A DNA stretch of 64,000 nucleotides from the NCBI GenBank assembly GCA_024711295.1, contig JANJTB010000016.1:47777-111776 (forward strand), in the 5' to 3' direction. Shown one piece after another: positions 27,598 through 39,800 of this stretch. Position 1 is the first letter of the stretch; each line of letters begins with the position of its first letter. The notes under the pieces were generated by a model. It was not told where the DNA came from, ran no database searches, and saw nothing but the letters and a program-made list of their open reading frames with translations. The DNA is from a bacterium. Its GTDB lineage: Bacteria; Bacteroidota; Ignavibacteria; Kapaibacteriales; UBA2268. Both the position numbers and the translations under genes were made by a program.

Positions 27598-30240
27598 TTA
27601 TTCTTTGATGAATTTTCCGCTGATAATTCCGGTATTTGACTTTACAGAGTAGAAATAAGTTCCTGCCGGTACATGATTAATATTAAAAGATAAATGATTC
27701 ATACCATCATACAATTCCATGTTGTTTATCTCAAACACCACTTTACCGCTTAGGTCAGTAATTGATAAGTATGAATTTGAATACTCGATAGCTTCAATTT
27801 GTAAGTTGATCATATCACTTACAGGATTTGGATTTATGCTGTGAGAACTGATATTTGCATCTGAATTACGAACCGATGCATTCAGCGAAGTATTAAACTC
27901 TCTAACCGGAGACCAGGGTGCATCACCATCCTCGTTCCATGCGGCAACACGCCAGTAATACTTCTTGTTATATTCCAGAGCTGAAATATTTTTTAAAGTG
28001 TCTTTTACACTTGGATGATCAGCTACAAAAGTATTCTCTGCAAAGTTACTGTTTGTTGCAACCTGCAATTTGTAAGCTAAAGCTCTGTCAACAGATTTCC
28101 AGGAGCAAACAAGGAAGATGTTTTGGTTTATGGCATTATCTTCAGGGAATAATAATTGAGCAGGGTCAACGGGTGCTATGTCTTTTGTTCTGAAAATAAA
28201 TGTATCAGAAAAATCCCCTTCACCATCAGCGCCGATAGATTTTACTTTCCACCAGTAATAGGCGAATCTTTCCAGCCCTGCAATTTCGATTGTAGTATCG
28301 GGTGTTGCCTGATTAAAATAAATGTTTTCAAAATTTGCATCAGAAGCTATTGTGAACAAATAAGAAACGGCATTTTCTGCTGATTGCCATGTGAATGTAG
28401 GATTTAGCTCTACTTTACTGGCATTATTTGCAGGTTCTATCAATTGTGTAGCTGAAGCAGGTTTCTCTTTAATTGTAAATGAAAATATCTCTGACCACAA
28501 ACTCACACCATCATTATTTGCAGCACGAACTCTCCAGTAGTAAGTTGCTTTTTCCTGATATTGCAAACCTGGATAAGTCCATATTGTCGATGTAATGCCT
28601 TTCTCTGATACCAATCTTTGATTGATTTTTGCATCTCTCGAAATTTCAATTTCGTAAGATATTGCATCTTCTACCGGCTCCCATTCATAAATTGGATTAA
28701 AGGAAACATTAATTGCCTTATTTTCGGGTACAAGCAGTGTAGGTGACTGTATTGAAGTTCTGAATTGAAATACCTGACTCCAGTCTCCATAACATGTCCC
28801 AAATTTTGCTCTTATTTGCCAATAATATATGTGATTATCATTTGGAACAGTAAAGGTAAACTTATTTGTATCAAGTCCGGTTGTGTCGAGAATTACTGTG
28901 CTCATTTCCTTGTCGAAATATACTTTAATCTCGAAAGTTTCACCTGCATCAAATTGTATCCACTCAGCAGTTATAGTTTTTCTTAATCCTAATTGTTCGT
29001 TAGTTGGTGCTATTACTACAGGTGCAGATTGTGTCGTCAAAAATGAGTGGATGTCGGACCATAAACCTGTATTGTTATTATCTTCTGCTTTAATTCTCCA
29101 ATAATGCCATGATACCGCTTTATTGAGATTAAGGTTAATAAGTGTGTCAGAAATACCTGTCGAATCAACCAAGATTCTTGAAAAAGATACAGTGTCTGAA
29201 ACTTGTATGCGATATTTATCAGCGGTGTTGATTTTATTCCATCTGAATAAAGTATTTAGCATAGATACGCATGTTGAAGCTTCGGCAGGGAGTAAGAGTA
29301 TAGTAGGCATATACGGTGTTTTGAAACTGAATGTTTCAGACCAGTAACTAATACATCCGTCAAGTCTGGTGCGAACTCTCCAGTAATAAGTAGAGTCGAA
29401 CTCATTCCCAATATTTAAAACATAAGATGTATCAACGGTGTTTAATATAGTAACTAAATTATCAGTAAATGAAGAGTTCCTTGAGACTTCGAGGTCGTAA
29501 GTATAGCCCTGCCCGAATTTTTTCCATACCAGATTAATACTGAATGGTGAGTTGGTAAAAATTTGAGCTCCGGTTGATTTATCGGCAGGAGAAACCAATA
29601 GTGCAGTAGCTTGCTTTGTTGTGATATTGCGGACTTCGGAATATTCTGTTTGGCAGAGAGATTTTTTTGAAGCCACCCTCCAATAATATGTTTTTGAATA
29701 CTTTGGTAGTCTGACTGTAAAAAATGTATCAATAATATTGTTCCTGTCAAAAGCCAATGTGTCAAAATTTAAATTTTCGGATACCTGTAAATGATAAAAT
29801 TCAGCGTCTGCTTTATTCCACTTAAATTGCATTATTGTGTCAGCACAAACTGTGTTGTTAACAGGTGTTACTAAGTTAAGTGGTGGAATTTTTGTAGTAA
29901 ATGAAAAGGGATTGGCTATTCCAAGGTTATTATTAGCAAAAACTGAAATTGCCCGCCAGTAATATGTGCTTTGCCACGCTGGTAGCTCTACTGTTGCGTT
30001 TGTAACTGTTAGATTAGTTAGCGAGATGATAGGGTTTATCAAATCAGGGCTATCATAAACTTCGAATCTGTAACTTACAGCATTAGTGACCGGACTCCAT
30101 TCAAATGTTGCATTTTTATTGACACAATTATCCCCGTTAGGCGGATAAACTAATGTTGGGGGCACTTGAGCAAGAATGTTCAAGGCATTAAACACCAACA
30201 TTAATACACTCAAAAATAGCAAATTCTTAAATTTCAGCAT
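27598..30240 (-). CDS. T9SS cargo with eight fibronectin-III-like repeats
   Basis: A signal peptide (MLKFKNLLFLSVLMLVFNAL) is followed by eight tandem repeats of about 95 residues spanning ~25-800. Each starts with a P-x(3)-L-x-x-P strand, has a FxW core, an EI/LQVS strand, a YYWRV strand (YYWRVRAANNDG, YYWRVAAWNEDG) and ends FSFxT. This is a fibronectin-III/Ig-like fold. The sorting domain is INPNPVSDMINLQIEA to SGKFIKE. Likely a long rod-like surface protein. It faces the OmpA gene and has no co-directional neighbour; the 359-bp gap upstream should hold its promoter. Confidence 0.88.
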   Translation of the reverse strand: MLKFKNLLFLSVLMLVFNALNILAQVPPTLVYPPNGDNCVNKNATFEWSPVTNAVSYRFEVYDSPDLINPIISLTNLTVTNATVELPAWQSTYYWRAISVFANNNLGIANPFSFTTKIPPLNLVTPVNNTVCADTIMQFKWNKADAEFYHLQVSENLNFDTLAFDRNNIIDTFFTVRLPKYSKTYYWRVASKKSLCQTEYSEVRNITTKQATALLVSPADKSTGAQIFTNSPFSINLVWKKFGQGYTYDLEVSRNSSFTDNLVTILNTVDTSYVLNIGNEFDSTYYWRVRTRLDGCISYWSETFSFKTPYMPTILLLPAEASTCVSMLNTLFRWNKINTADKYRIQVSDTVSFSRILVDSTGISDTLINLNLNKAVSWHYWRIKAEDNNNTGLWSDIHSFLTTQSAPVVIAPTNEQLGLRKTITAEWIQFDAGETFEIKVYFDKEMSTVILDTTGLDTNKFTFTVPNDNHIYYWQIRAKFGTCYGDWSQVFQFRTSIQSPTLLVPENKAINVSFNPIYEWEPVEDAISYEIEISRDAKINQRLVSEKGITSTIWTYPGLQYQEKATYYWRVRAANNDGVSLWSEIFSFTIKEKPASATQLIEPANNASKVELNPTFTWQSAENAVSYLFTIASDANFENIYFNQATPDTTIEIAGLERFAYYWWKVKSIGADGEGDFSDTFIFRTKDIAPVDPAQLLFPEDNAINQNIFLVCSWKSVDRALAYKLQVATNSNFAENTFVADHPSVKDTLKNISALEYNKKYYWRVAAWNEDGDAPWSPVREFNTSLNASVRNSDANISSHSINPNPVSDMINLQIEAIEYSNSYLSITDLSGKVVFEINNMELYDGMNHLSFNINHVPAGTYFYSVKSNTGIISGKFIKE

Positions 30241-30599
30241 TGGATTTCTCCATTAAATTATAATCAATTAATATTCTAACTTACAAAAATAAATAAAATA
30301 CCCTAAAAACAGGTATTAGTTGCAATTTTTAAATTAACGTATTGAAAAATTTAATATTTTTCTACTAATAATAATATGAACTTACCAATCATTGCAGTAG
30401 CTTATTTTGTATAGTTTATATGATAGTTAAGGCGAATAATTAAGATTATACGACCAAATAAGTCGGCAATTAAAAATTATTCTAACCGTCTATTCTTTGT
30501 CGCATAAAAAAATAGCTTAATAAATTACTTATTTTATAATTTACTAAGCTTTGATACTAATGAAAAATATATTCAAATTTTAAATATGGAGCTAGATTA
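30241..30599. other. Divergent intergenic region, no recognisable element
   Basis: AT-rich sequence between the Fn3-repeat gene (minus) and the E1 gene (plus). No open frame, strong hairpin or clear promoter consensus was seen, apart from GGAG at 30588-30591 serving as the ribosome binding site of the E1 gene. Confidence 0.5.
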
Positions 30600-32738
30600 A
30601 TGGCGAAATCTACTAAAAGTACAAAAAGCACTAAAAATACGAAGGAGAGCATTCAGAACAGCGATATTGTTGTTATGAATTACATGGGGCATGATGTTGA
30701 GGTAGAACTATATAGTAAATTCGATTTTACTGGTATTGACAAAAAAACAATTATAGATTGGTACAAAATAAATCACCTCGGAAGAAGACTCGACGAGAAA
30801 GCAGCATTGTATCTAAAGATGGCAAAAGGCTGGTCTTATCATGCACCATTTGGTGGTCATGACGGTATTCAGCTTGCTCTTGGTAAATCTTTCCGCCCAA
30901 AGAAAGATTTTCTTTTCCCATATTACAGAGATATGCTTACTTCATTGGCAGGTGGTATTACTGTTGAAGAAATAATATTAAATGGATTAAGCAAGGATAC
31001 CGATGTTGCAGGTGGTGGACGACACATGAGTAATCACTTTGCAAAGCCTTCTATTAATATACAGAATGTTTCTTCCTGTACCGGTAACCACAGTTTGCAT
31101 GCTGCAGGTGTTGCGCGTGCTATCAAAAGATATAATGATGATGCTGTAGCCCTTTATTCAGGTGGTGAATCTGCCTGCTCCGAAGGGTATTTCTTCGAAG
31201 CTGTTAATATTTCAACACTTGAGCAGTTACCTGTAGTATTTGTTATTCAAAATAATAAGTATGGTATTTCTGTTCCTTTGGTTGACCAGACTGCTAACCA
31301 AACTGTATCAGATAATTTTAGCGGTTTCAAAAATATTAAAATTTTTGAAGCTGACGGTAGAGATCCATTTGATTCATACAAAAAAATACAGGAAGCTGTT
31401 GCCTATGCTAAATCCGGAGCTGGCCCTGCTATGGTACATGCCGATTGTGACAGAATTGGTTCGCACTCCAATTCCGACAGGCACGAACTGTATCGTAGCG
31501 AAGAAGAAAGAAACACTGTAAAGAGACGCGACCCGCTGATGCAGTTCAGATGGCATATTCTTAACAGGAAAATTTTAACAGAAAAACAGCTAATTGCTAT
31601 TGAAGAAGAAAATAAGGAAACAATTTTTAAGGCTGCGGACTTAGCCGAAGCAGCACCAGAGGCAAATGGCAAATCATGGGTTGACTTTATCTTACCTGAG
31701 CCATTTGTGAAACCTGGGGATAATACTGAGTTCGAACTGCCAAGTGATTCTGAACAAATTCATTTTATTGAATCCATTAATAACACTTTGAAAGAAGAGT
31801 TCAGGTCAAATCCTGATACATATTTATGGGGACAGGATATTGGCAAAGGCGGTGTTTTTAATGTTGTTAAAGGAATGCCAGAAGAATTTGGTAAATTGAG
31901 AGTTTTTAATGCTCCAATTGCAGAAGATTCCATTGTTGGCTCTGCTAATGGATTTACAAGGTATAACGATAAAGTTAGGGTTGTAATAGAAGGTGCAGAA
32001 TTTGCTGATTACTTTTGGCCTGCCATGGAACAATTAATTGAGTGCTCGCATGACTACTGGCGAACTAAAGGGCAATTCTCACCAAATGTAGTTATTAGAT
32101 TGGCAAGTGGCGGATATATTCAGGGCGGTTTGTACCACTCTCAGAATTTAGAGGCAACTTTTACAACTATTCCTGGTATCAGAGTAGTAAACCCTGCATT
32201 TGCAGAAGATGCAGCTGGATTGATGCGAAATGCTATCAGATCGAAAGGAACAACTTTGTTCCTTGAACCTAAGTTCTTGTACAACTTTAAGTATGCATCC
32301 GGTCCTAAAACTCCAGAGAATTACATCATTCCTTTTGGTAAGGCAAAGATTCGTAAAACGGGTTCTGATGTTACTATCGTTGCATACGGCACAGCTGTTC
32401 ATCTCTCCTTATTCGCTGCAGAGGACTTAGCTAAGGAAGGAGTTAATGTAGAAGTGATTGACTTACGCTCATTAGCGCCTTGGGACAAAGAAACAGTTCT
32501 TGAATCGGTCAGGAAAACAAACAGAGTTGTAGTAGCCCACGAAGACCGTGTTACCGGTGGTTTTGGCGGAGAGATATCTTCAACAATAATGACTGAGGCA
32601 TTCAGCTATTTGGATGCACCAGTTCTGAGAGTCGGATCTAAAGATGTGCATGTTGGATTTGCCAAGAGCTACGAAAGTGAAATCCTGCTTACAAAGAAGG
32701 ATATATTTGAAACTGTAAAAAAAGTGTTAAGTTTTTAA
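30600..32738 (+). CDS. Fused alpha/beta 2-oxoacid dehydrogenase E1 component
   Basis: One 712-residue chain joins E1-alpha (about 40-370) and E1-beta (about 385-712), the thiamine-diphosphate enzymes that decarboxylate pyruvate or branched-chain 2-oxoacids. The alpha half has the TPP motif as GGESACSEGYFFEAVN...NNKYGIS, with GES where most families have GDG. The beta half shows DIGKGGVFNVVKGMPEEFG, NAPIAEDSIVGSANGF and VIDLRSLAPWDKETV. The N-terminus repeats Lys-Ser-Thr units (AKSTKSTKSTKNTKES), probably disordered. Such fusions are common in Bacteroidota. Branched-chain versus pyruvate specificity cannot be decided; E2 and E3 are not nearby. GGAG lies 8 nt upstream. Confidence 0.92.
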   Translation: MAKSTKSTKSTKNTKESIQNSDIVVMNYMGHDVEVELYSKFDFTGIDKKTIIDWYKINHLGRRLDEKAALYLKMAKGWSYHAPFGGHDGIQLALGKSFRPKKDFLFPYYRDMLTSLAGGITVEEIILNGLSKDTDVAGGGRHMSNHFAKPSINIQNVSSCTGNHSLHAAGVARAIKRYNDDAVALYSGGESACSEGYFFEAVNISTLEQLPVVFVIQNNKYGISVPLVDQTANQTVSDNFSGFKNIKIFEADGRDPFDSYKKIQEAVAYAKSGAGPAMVHADCDRIGSHSNSDRHELYRSEEERNTVKRRDPLMQFRWHILNRKILTEKQLIAIEEENKETIFKAADLAEAAPEANGKSWVDFILPEPFVKPGDNTEFELPSDSEQIHFIESINNTLKEEFRSNPDTYLWGQDIGKGGVFNVVKGMPEEFGKLRVFNAPIAEDSIVGSANGFTRYNDKVRVVIEGAEFADYFWPAMEQLIECSHDYWRTKGQFSPNVVIRLASGGYIQGGLYHSQNLEATFTTIPGIRVVNPAFAEDAAGLMRNAIRSKGTTLFLEPKFLYNFKYASGPKTPENYIIPFGKAKIRKTGSDVTIVAYGTAVHLSLFAAEDLAKEGVNVEVIDLRSLAPWDKETVLESVRKTNRVVVAHEDRVTGGFGGEISSTIMTEAFSYLDAPVLRVGSKDVHVGFAKSYESEILLTKKDIFETVKKVLSF

Positions 32739-32830
32739 TATTAAATAAAAAGTGTGTAATAAACTTGACAGTGTGAAGTTAAAATAACAAGCAATTATTT
32801 AATATTAAATTATTATATTTGAAACTGTAT

Positions 32831-32865
32831 CATACCCAAAAAATAAAATTGTTTTTTTGGGTATG
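32831..32865 (+). terminator. Strong hairpin after the E1 gene
   Basis: CATACCCAAAAAA starting at 32831 pairs with TTTTTTGGGTATG ending at 32865, with the T run inside the stem. It lies ~90 nt past the E1 stop and before the tRNA gene. Confidence 0.7.
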
Positions 32866-32904
32866 ATGCAATATATTTGTATCCTGTGTGGGACATAAAA
32901 TCCC

Positions 32905-32978
32905 GCGCCCGTAGCTCAATTGGATAGAGTGTTGGATTCCGGTTCCAAAGGTTGGGGGTTCGACTCCCTTCGGGCGTG
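32905..32978 (+). tRNA. tRNA-Arg (anticodon CCG)
   Basis: The cloverleaf closes completely: acceptor GCGCCCG with CGGGCGT (one G-T pair), D arm GCTC/GAGT, anticodon stem TTGGA/TCCAA around loop TTCCGGT giving anticodon CCG, a five-base variable loop, and T arm around TTCGACT. Length is 74 nt including the discriminator G; CCA is not encoded. Confidence 0.93.
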
Positions 32979-33021
32979 CAAAAAAGTATGTTAAACTAAA
33001 TAATTGATTTTAAAGAATTAG

Positions 33022-33744
33022 ATGAAGAACAAAGACTACAATTTAGAAGACGAAAACATAATTTCGCCGGATTCAGATGAATCCGAAAATCAGGGCAATC
33101 CACTTGATTTTATCCAGAAGAACAGAAATATTATAATAATAGTATCGCTTGTTATTATTATAGGTATAGCTGCGATAATGTATTTTAACAATAAATCAGA
33201 AAGCGACTCGCAAAGAGCCTCTGTTTTGATAACGCGTGTAATGGAGTATTACGAAAGCGGTGACTATGAAAAGGCGTTAAACGGTGATCCTGAAAGAACT
33301 TATATGGGCGAACAGGTCAAAGGCTTGAAATATATTGCCGATGAATTTGGCAGCACAGAGCAAGGTAAAATTGCTTCTCTTTATACCGCTAATATATATG
33401 TTAATACATCAAAACATAAAGAAGCCGTAAAATATTTCGAAAACGCTCAAAAAGCATCATCAGATGTTGTTGTGATGGGTGCTGTAGCAGGTCTGGCTTC
33501 GTGTTACGAGCTTGATAACAAATATTCTGAAGCAGCAAAAATGTATTTGGACGCTTCGAAAATGACAGAAGAAGATAATATCAAAACACGCTATCTTTTT
33601 TATTCGGGGCTATGTTATGAAAAATCCGGAGATAAGAAGGAAGCTGAAAATCAATATCGTGAAATTCTTAAGATTAGTGAATTTGGAGAATTCAGCCCAT
33701 TAGCCAAATCAGGGCTTATAAGGATTGGCACGATTATTGAATAG
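33022..33744 (+). CDS. Membrane-anchored TPR protein
   Basis: A charged cytoplasmic N-terminus (1-35) precedes one membrane helix (IIIIVSLVIIIGIAAIMYF, about 36-55), then TPR-like helical repeats: VLITRVMEYYESGDYEKAL, SLYTANIYVNTSKHKEAVKYFENA, AGLASCYELDNKYSEAAKMYLDA and FYSGLCYEKSGDKKEAENQYREIL. This layout resembles the YfgM/Tol-associated tetratricopeptide family, which works as a periplasmic scaffold. It sits between tRNA-Arg and the giant adhesin gene but has its own terminator, so a link with the adhesins is not indicated. Confidence 0.85.
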   Translation: MKNKDYNLEDENIISPDSDESENQGNPLDFIQKNRNIIIIVSLVIIIGIAAIMYFNNKSESDSQRASVLITRVMEYYESGDYEKALNGDPERTYMGEQVKGLKYIADEFGSTEQGKIASLYTANIYVNTSKHKEAVKYFENAQKASSDVVVMGAVAGLASCYELDNKYSEAAKMYLDASKMTEEDNIKTRYLFYSGLCYEKSGDKKEAENQYREILKISEFGEFSPLAKSGLIRIGTIIE

Positions 33745-33745
33745 T

Positions 33746-33771
33746 AAATTTGGGTTTATACCCGAATTTTT
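33746..33771 (+). terminator. Rho-independent terminator after the TPR gene
   Basis: AAATTTGGGT (33746-33755) pairs with ACCCGAATTT (33760-33769) with one wobble, followed by TTG and T-rich sequence. It separates the TPR gene from the adhesin array. Confidence 0.75.
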
Positions 33772-33844
33772 GTTATTTGAATTAAGAAAATAAGATGTTA
33801 ATAAATAATTTGTTGTACATAAGTATTTATTTTTTGGAGGTATC

Positions 33845-36800
33845 ATGCAACGATTGATTCGTTTGAGTATTCTAGTGGTACTGTTGGGGATATTCCTTAT
33901 GGCTGAATCCTATTCTCAGCCGGCGGTTTATGTCTCTGGTAGTATTGCGCCCGGTAAGGTGAGAATATTCAGTAAAGACTCCCTCTATGTAGTTAACAAG
34001 GACTATGTAGTTGGAGGTACCCTGATTATTGAGCCGGGAACAACAATCCATTTCCACCCTCAAGGTAGGATAATCGATTCAACCGGCGGACGTATCATTG
34101 CCGATGGTTTTGCTAAGGCAACTTACGTTCCTAATCCCAATGGCGTGAACCCTGTGACCGCTTACGAGCCACTAGGTTATGCCAGCTTTGATTATTTCTT
34201 TTTAGGAGCTGTTAATCAATACAATGACAATTCCGGTAGTGCTAGAACTATCAGAATTGAAACACCTAAAGATCCAACAGTTCATCCTGACAAGTTTAAT
34301 CACATTTTCCATGTATTATTAGACAAATCAACCCGCTCAGTAGTTGACTTGGCAGACCCTTCAATGGGTATTTACGCTAAAGAAAGAAACTCTCTTTCTA
34401 TGGGTAATCCTGACCATGCAGTTATTTCATTCGAGCAGGCAATGATGTTCTACAATGCAAGATTGTTCAGAGATCCTGAGAACTTTGACCCTAATCTCAA
34501 AACTTTACCTTGGCGTCGCGTTGGCGGTGACCAGGTTAATAACGTTAATATTACTCCTGCTCAAATTAAATTTGTTGGCCAGGCTGTAAATAACTTTTCA
34601 AGAGAGTGGGGACACATTATAGTTCTTCCTGGTGCAAGAGCTGCATTCTTCCGTAATGTTGTTTTCGAAAATATCAGAAAAGACACTACTGTTGACAGAA
34701 CAAACATCTACAACACTAACGTAATGTCTAATCCAACAGCTTGGACTGCTGTTAACAATAAATTAAGACAACTCACTAACGGTGCCGGCGGTGCTTTGAC
34801 TACACTTTCATCAAGAACTTGGTTGATTGATGTAGTATTCAAAAGCAATATGGCTCGTTTACGCGGTGGTGCACTTAACATTATTCAAGCTCCGACTGAA
34901 TATGCATTCACTCGTCCTGCCGGTAATAATGTTCCTAATTACCCTGCAAGCAAAAACCCAAATCTTACTAACAAAGATGGAAGTTTATCTTACATTAACT
35001 CAAATACTACTATTCCAAGAATAGATAATATTGACGAAAATGCAAATATGCCTGAACCATGGGGTTCGAATAACGCAACATACAGACAATCACTTGATGA
35101 TGCTCGTATTGCTGTGTTCTTGGGTCGTATGAGAAATATGACTTTCGAAGATAACTATGTTCAGCTTGCTAACATTAAAGAAGAAAACATTCAAGGTACT
35201 CCAAGAGTATATGATGTAACTAACGAGCCTGCAAAATATCCTTACGGCACATACAAAAACCATGCTTATGGTGGTGCTATTTATATTTCAGGCGATGATA
35301 GAGTAAAAGAAAGAAATATTGAAATCGGTTTTGGTGTTAACCATAGTATTATGGTTGGCGGTACAGAAGTATTCTTCCCAACAATCGATAAATTCGCTGC
35401 AAGAAGAAATGAAGCAAGAAACTATCAATCATCTAGAGATGGTGATGGTGCTCGTGGTGGTGCAATCTATACAGGTGCATACACTTCATTAATCGTTGCC
35501 GGTGAATACACTAACAATAAAACTTACGCTAAATATTTTGATGATGAGCAATATTTTGGTGAAGCAGCTGCCGGATACTCTATGGGTGGCGCTATCTTTA
35601 TCGAAAATTCACTTGGCAGACTTCAAGTTAGAGGCGGACCGGAAAGAGAAGGTCAAAATGAGACTTACTTTACTGGTAACCGTGCTGCTGCGGGTGGTGC
35701 TTTATTCGTTGATGGTAATACTAATCCATTGGAATCTCCTGTAATTGGTGGTTCTGATGCTAAAATTGCAACACGTGACTATGGTTTTGACATTAAATTC
35801 GAGAATAACGTTGCTTCAACAATGGGCGGTGCTATCTTAACTAAACGTAATATGTCAGTTAATGGTGCCGGTGGTGTAGAAGCTAATGCTATTTTAGGTT
35901 ATGATGGTAAATATCCTGTAAGATTCTGGAACAACAGTGCCGGTTTTGCAGGTGGTGCAATTGATATTCGTATTCCTAGCTCAGTTCCATTATTATTACA
36001 TAGACATCGCGTAATCAACATGATTCGTGCTGAATTTGTTAATAACGTAGTAGGTGCTGATGTTGAAGGTGAAAACTTAAAGCAAATCAGAGGCGGTGGT
36101 GCTGTTTATTCATATAATGGCGACCTTAACGTTATGAAAGCCGTTGATTTTGTTGGTAACGTTGTATATAATGGTAATGGTGGTGCGGTTTCTTTTGTAA
36201 ACTTGCAAGATATCAAATCAAAGAGATATTGGTTAACTGATATTGATCATCTTACTTATAACAGTGAAGCTATGCCTACAGCATACCATCCAACAAATGA
36301 TCCTTTCACAGGAAAAGATTTAACTTATCCTGCTGATACAAGAATGTTAACTAGATTTTTAGATAACTCTGTAATTATCACTGATGAAGAATTTGCTGCT
36401 ACTCAAATGGGTAACGGTACTACACAAAAAGGTATGTATAACAGATACAACCAAGACTCAAAATTACCTGAAAACGGTATTGGTCTCGGTGGTGCATTAT
36501 ACGTTCTTGACAGTGTAACTGCAACAAGAGTTGGTAGAATTGATTCAATATCATTCAACCGCGTTAGATTCCAAAATAACGTTGCTTACTCTGGTGCTGC
36601 AATTTATTCAGATAACTATGATTTGAAACTTATCTTAAACCGTTCATTGGTAACAGGTAACTTAGCTTATTCAGAAGAAGGTGTAACTCAAAATGCAATT
36701 ACCGGTCCTTACAGAAAAGCCAATAACTTTAATCCTGCATCAAGCGATTTAGCTGGCTCGATTATTTATGGTGAAATTCAAGGTCCATTGCCTTCACACC

Positions 36801-39800
36801 AATTCTCAGAAGCTGCAAACTCAATTTACAATAATACTTCAAGGTTCCTTATCAGATTACCTGATGCACCTGACACTAAAGGTATTTTAGCCGGTACTAC
36901 AGGTATTGGTTTTGGTGGTACAGATACATTACGCGGTAACTTCTGGGGACACACTGAAGCAAATGTTGATTTCTATATTCCACATATTCAAAACAATCCT
37001 AACTTTGCTGCATTTACAACATTCTTTGTTGGAACTGACGGTAATAACTGGTTACCTTTTGTTTATCCTGAATTAATCAACAATAATCCTGCTGATCCAC
37101 GTAAGAAAGGTCCATTTGAATCAACTGAACGTGGTGATATTTCATACAAACCTGTTATTCTTGCTAATGCTGCAGGTGACAACACTACTCCTGATGCTAT
37201 GAGTATTCCAGAAAACTTAGTATTCAGTGGTCATGTGTATGATTTATTTGACAAAGGTACTGACATTAAGACAGCTGACTATTCAAAACGCAGAATGAGC
37301 CCGATTGAAGATTTTGCAGTAGGTATTCCTCCTGTATTAAGAAGATTCAATGTTCCTGAACTTCCTTCAACAGGTAAATATGTAAAACGTTGGTTAAGAG
37401 ACCCAATGGCTGCTGAAATGCTAGATGGTAACGGTAATTTAATGTACCCTGGTATTGCTGCAGTTCAAGGTGAATTCCGTCCTGACGAAAAAGGTGTTTA
37501 TTACCACCCAATCGGCTACCCATTGTATCTCGAAGCTAATGCAAACTACGAAGGTCTAATTCGCGTAAGCAATCATGATCCAAGATTACTAAACCAAACT
37601 GTATTCTTTGTAATCAACTTGATGACTGGTGACTATGTAAGAGCAAACCTAAACCAAGTAAGTGAAGATGCTCCATACAGAGAAACATTCCGTACTGTAA
37701 TTGAATTAGTTCCTGATTCAACCAATAGAAGAGATCCATCATGGAGAAGATCATCTGAAGGTTTGGCTAACTTAGGTTCTGGTCCTGACTTATTATACAA
37801 ACTATTCCAAAATGAATATAACGAAGATGCAGGTGCTTTACAAGGTCGTCGTTACAGTGAAGATTACAGAAACTTTGCAAGAGTTTCAAACCTCTTCACA
37901 AACCGTCCTGCTATGCCTGCTTCAAACCAAATTGGTACTAACAATTGGGTAACTTATTTCGCTGGTGAAAGATATCGTGCTTTACCTGTAAGAGTTGGTG
38001 ACTCAGTTCTTATCGTTTCTAGAACAGTTCTCTGGAGAGATGGTGTTCACTCTGCTGCAACAGAAGGTTTAGCATTTAGAATTACTGAATCAACTGAACC
38101 ACCTATATTCACAGGTGATATCGTTAAATTATCTACAGATACAATTGTTAAGAATGTACCAACAGAAGACAATCCTAATGTAAGACAAGAAGTTAGAATT
38201 ACTGAATTTTTGAATAAAGTATTCGTAACTGAAGATAGAACTTATCCTGCAGAGTTCAGAAAATACAGTGGCTTACCAATTGAGCCAGTAATTCCACTCG
38301 AATGGGAAAGTGAAGATGAGAAAGTTTATAAAGGTGGTCGTGGTCGTGACAGTATCTTAAACGTTACTGCTATTGATCCTAACCAGTTCTATGACCCAAG
38401 ATCATACAAACAAGCTAATAACTATGCACGTTTGGACTACAACTTTGCTATCAATCCTAATTCACCACTAAACAAATGGTTATTCGTTCGCAAGAGATTT
38501 GCTGCTGACCCTGTTAAAGATGGTGCACAAGGTTACTTAGAATTAGCTGGTCGTCCAATCAACCCATTCATCGTACCTGGTGGTGATTCGATTACAGTGT
38601 TTGCATCGAACTATCCTCCACATTACAGAACATTAGACGCTATTTTGGAACTCGATCCTGCTATGACTCAAGATGAAATTGACTTATGGATTGAAACATA
38701 CCCAGAATACTTCCATGCTCCTGTATATGATGAAGAAAATGCACGTTTCTTACAACAAGATACTATTAATGTTGCATCTAAATATACTAGTGCTTACAAC
38801 TTCAAGATTTTTGTGGTAAATACTCCTCCTGTATTCTTTGAAGAAACTGATCCTGTATCAGTAGTTGACGACCCACGTGAACAAGGTAAAGAATATGTAA
38901 GATACGAACCATCAAGAATTCCTTGCGGTAGAGACAAAGTACAACGTTTGATTGCTAACGTAACAGACAAACTCAGATTCCAAATTGACATCAATACTAC
39001 TGATGAAATGGAAGATAATTCAGCTGCAGCTGCCGGTTGGGATTTCCGCTATGGCAAAACTGCTTATGGATTTATGAATACAGCTGTTCGTAATAATCCA
39101 GACGATGTTGTTAGATTCGACTCATTAGATTATGATAAAGATAATTTACCTGATAGCCCAGAAGGCACAATCTTGAATCAATCAAGACCAACTTGGATGT
39201 CTAATCAGTTTATCTACAAATACAACAGTGACACAGATTCTGATGAATTTGGCGCTGACTTTACTAATTTAGGTCAATTAAACGTTCGTATCTCTGCTGA
39301 AGATGCATTGAACTTATTAACTCCTGATCCTCAATACAACAGAGCAATTTCTGATGATACAGTATTTACTGTTGTTGTAAATGACGGACATGGCGGTATT
39401 GCATCAAAAGAATACAGAGTATTTATTAACGTTGTACCTCAAATTACAACTGATTCATTACCTGTAGCTGTAGAAGATTTCGACTACAATCCTAGTTTAC
39501 TTGATTCATCAAGAATGATTAAGATTTTTGATCCTAACTTTGGTCAAAGTCATAATTATAGATTAATCTATCCTTCAACTCAAGAAAATGCTATTCCTAT
39601 AGACCCATGTTTCGAAGAAGCAGGTGTTATAGACATATCAAATGTTAAAACTACTCCAGAGTGGTTGAAGATTAATCCTAACACAGGTTTATTATATGGT
39701 ACTCCAAGAGTTAAAGACGCTCCTAAAGATGAAGTTATCACTGTTGTTGTAACAGATGAAAACGGTTTATCTACTATGAGAAGAATTAACCTTAGAGTAT

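Noticed and set aside
32905..33021. tRNA used as an integration site
   Set aside because: No integrase gene and no direct repeat of the tRNA 3' end was seen nearby.
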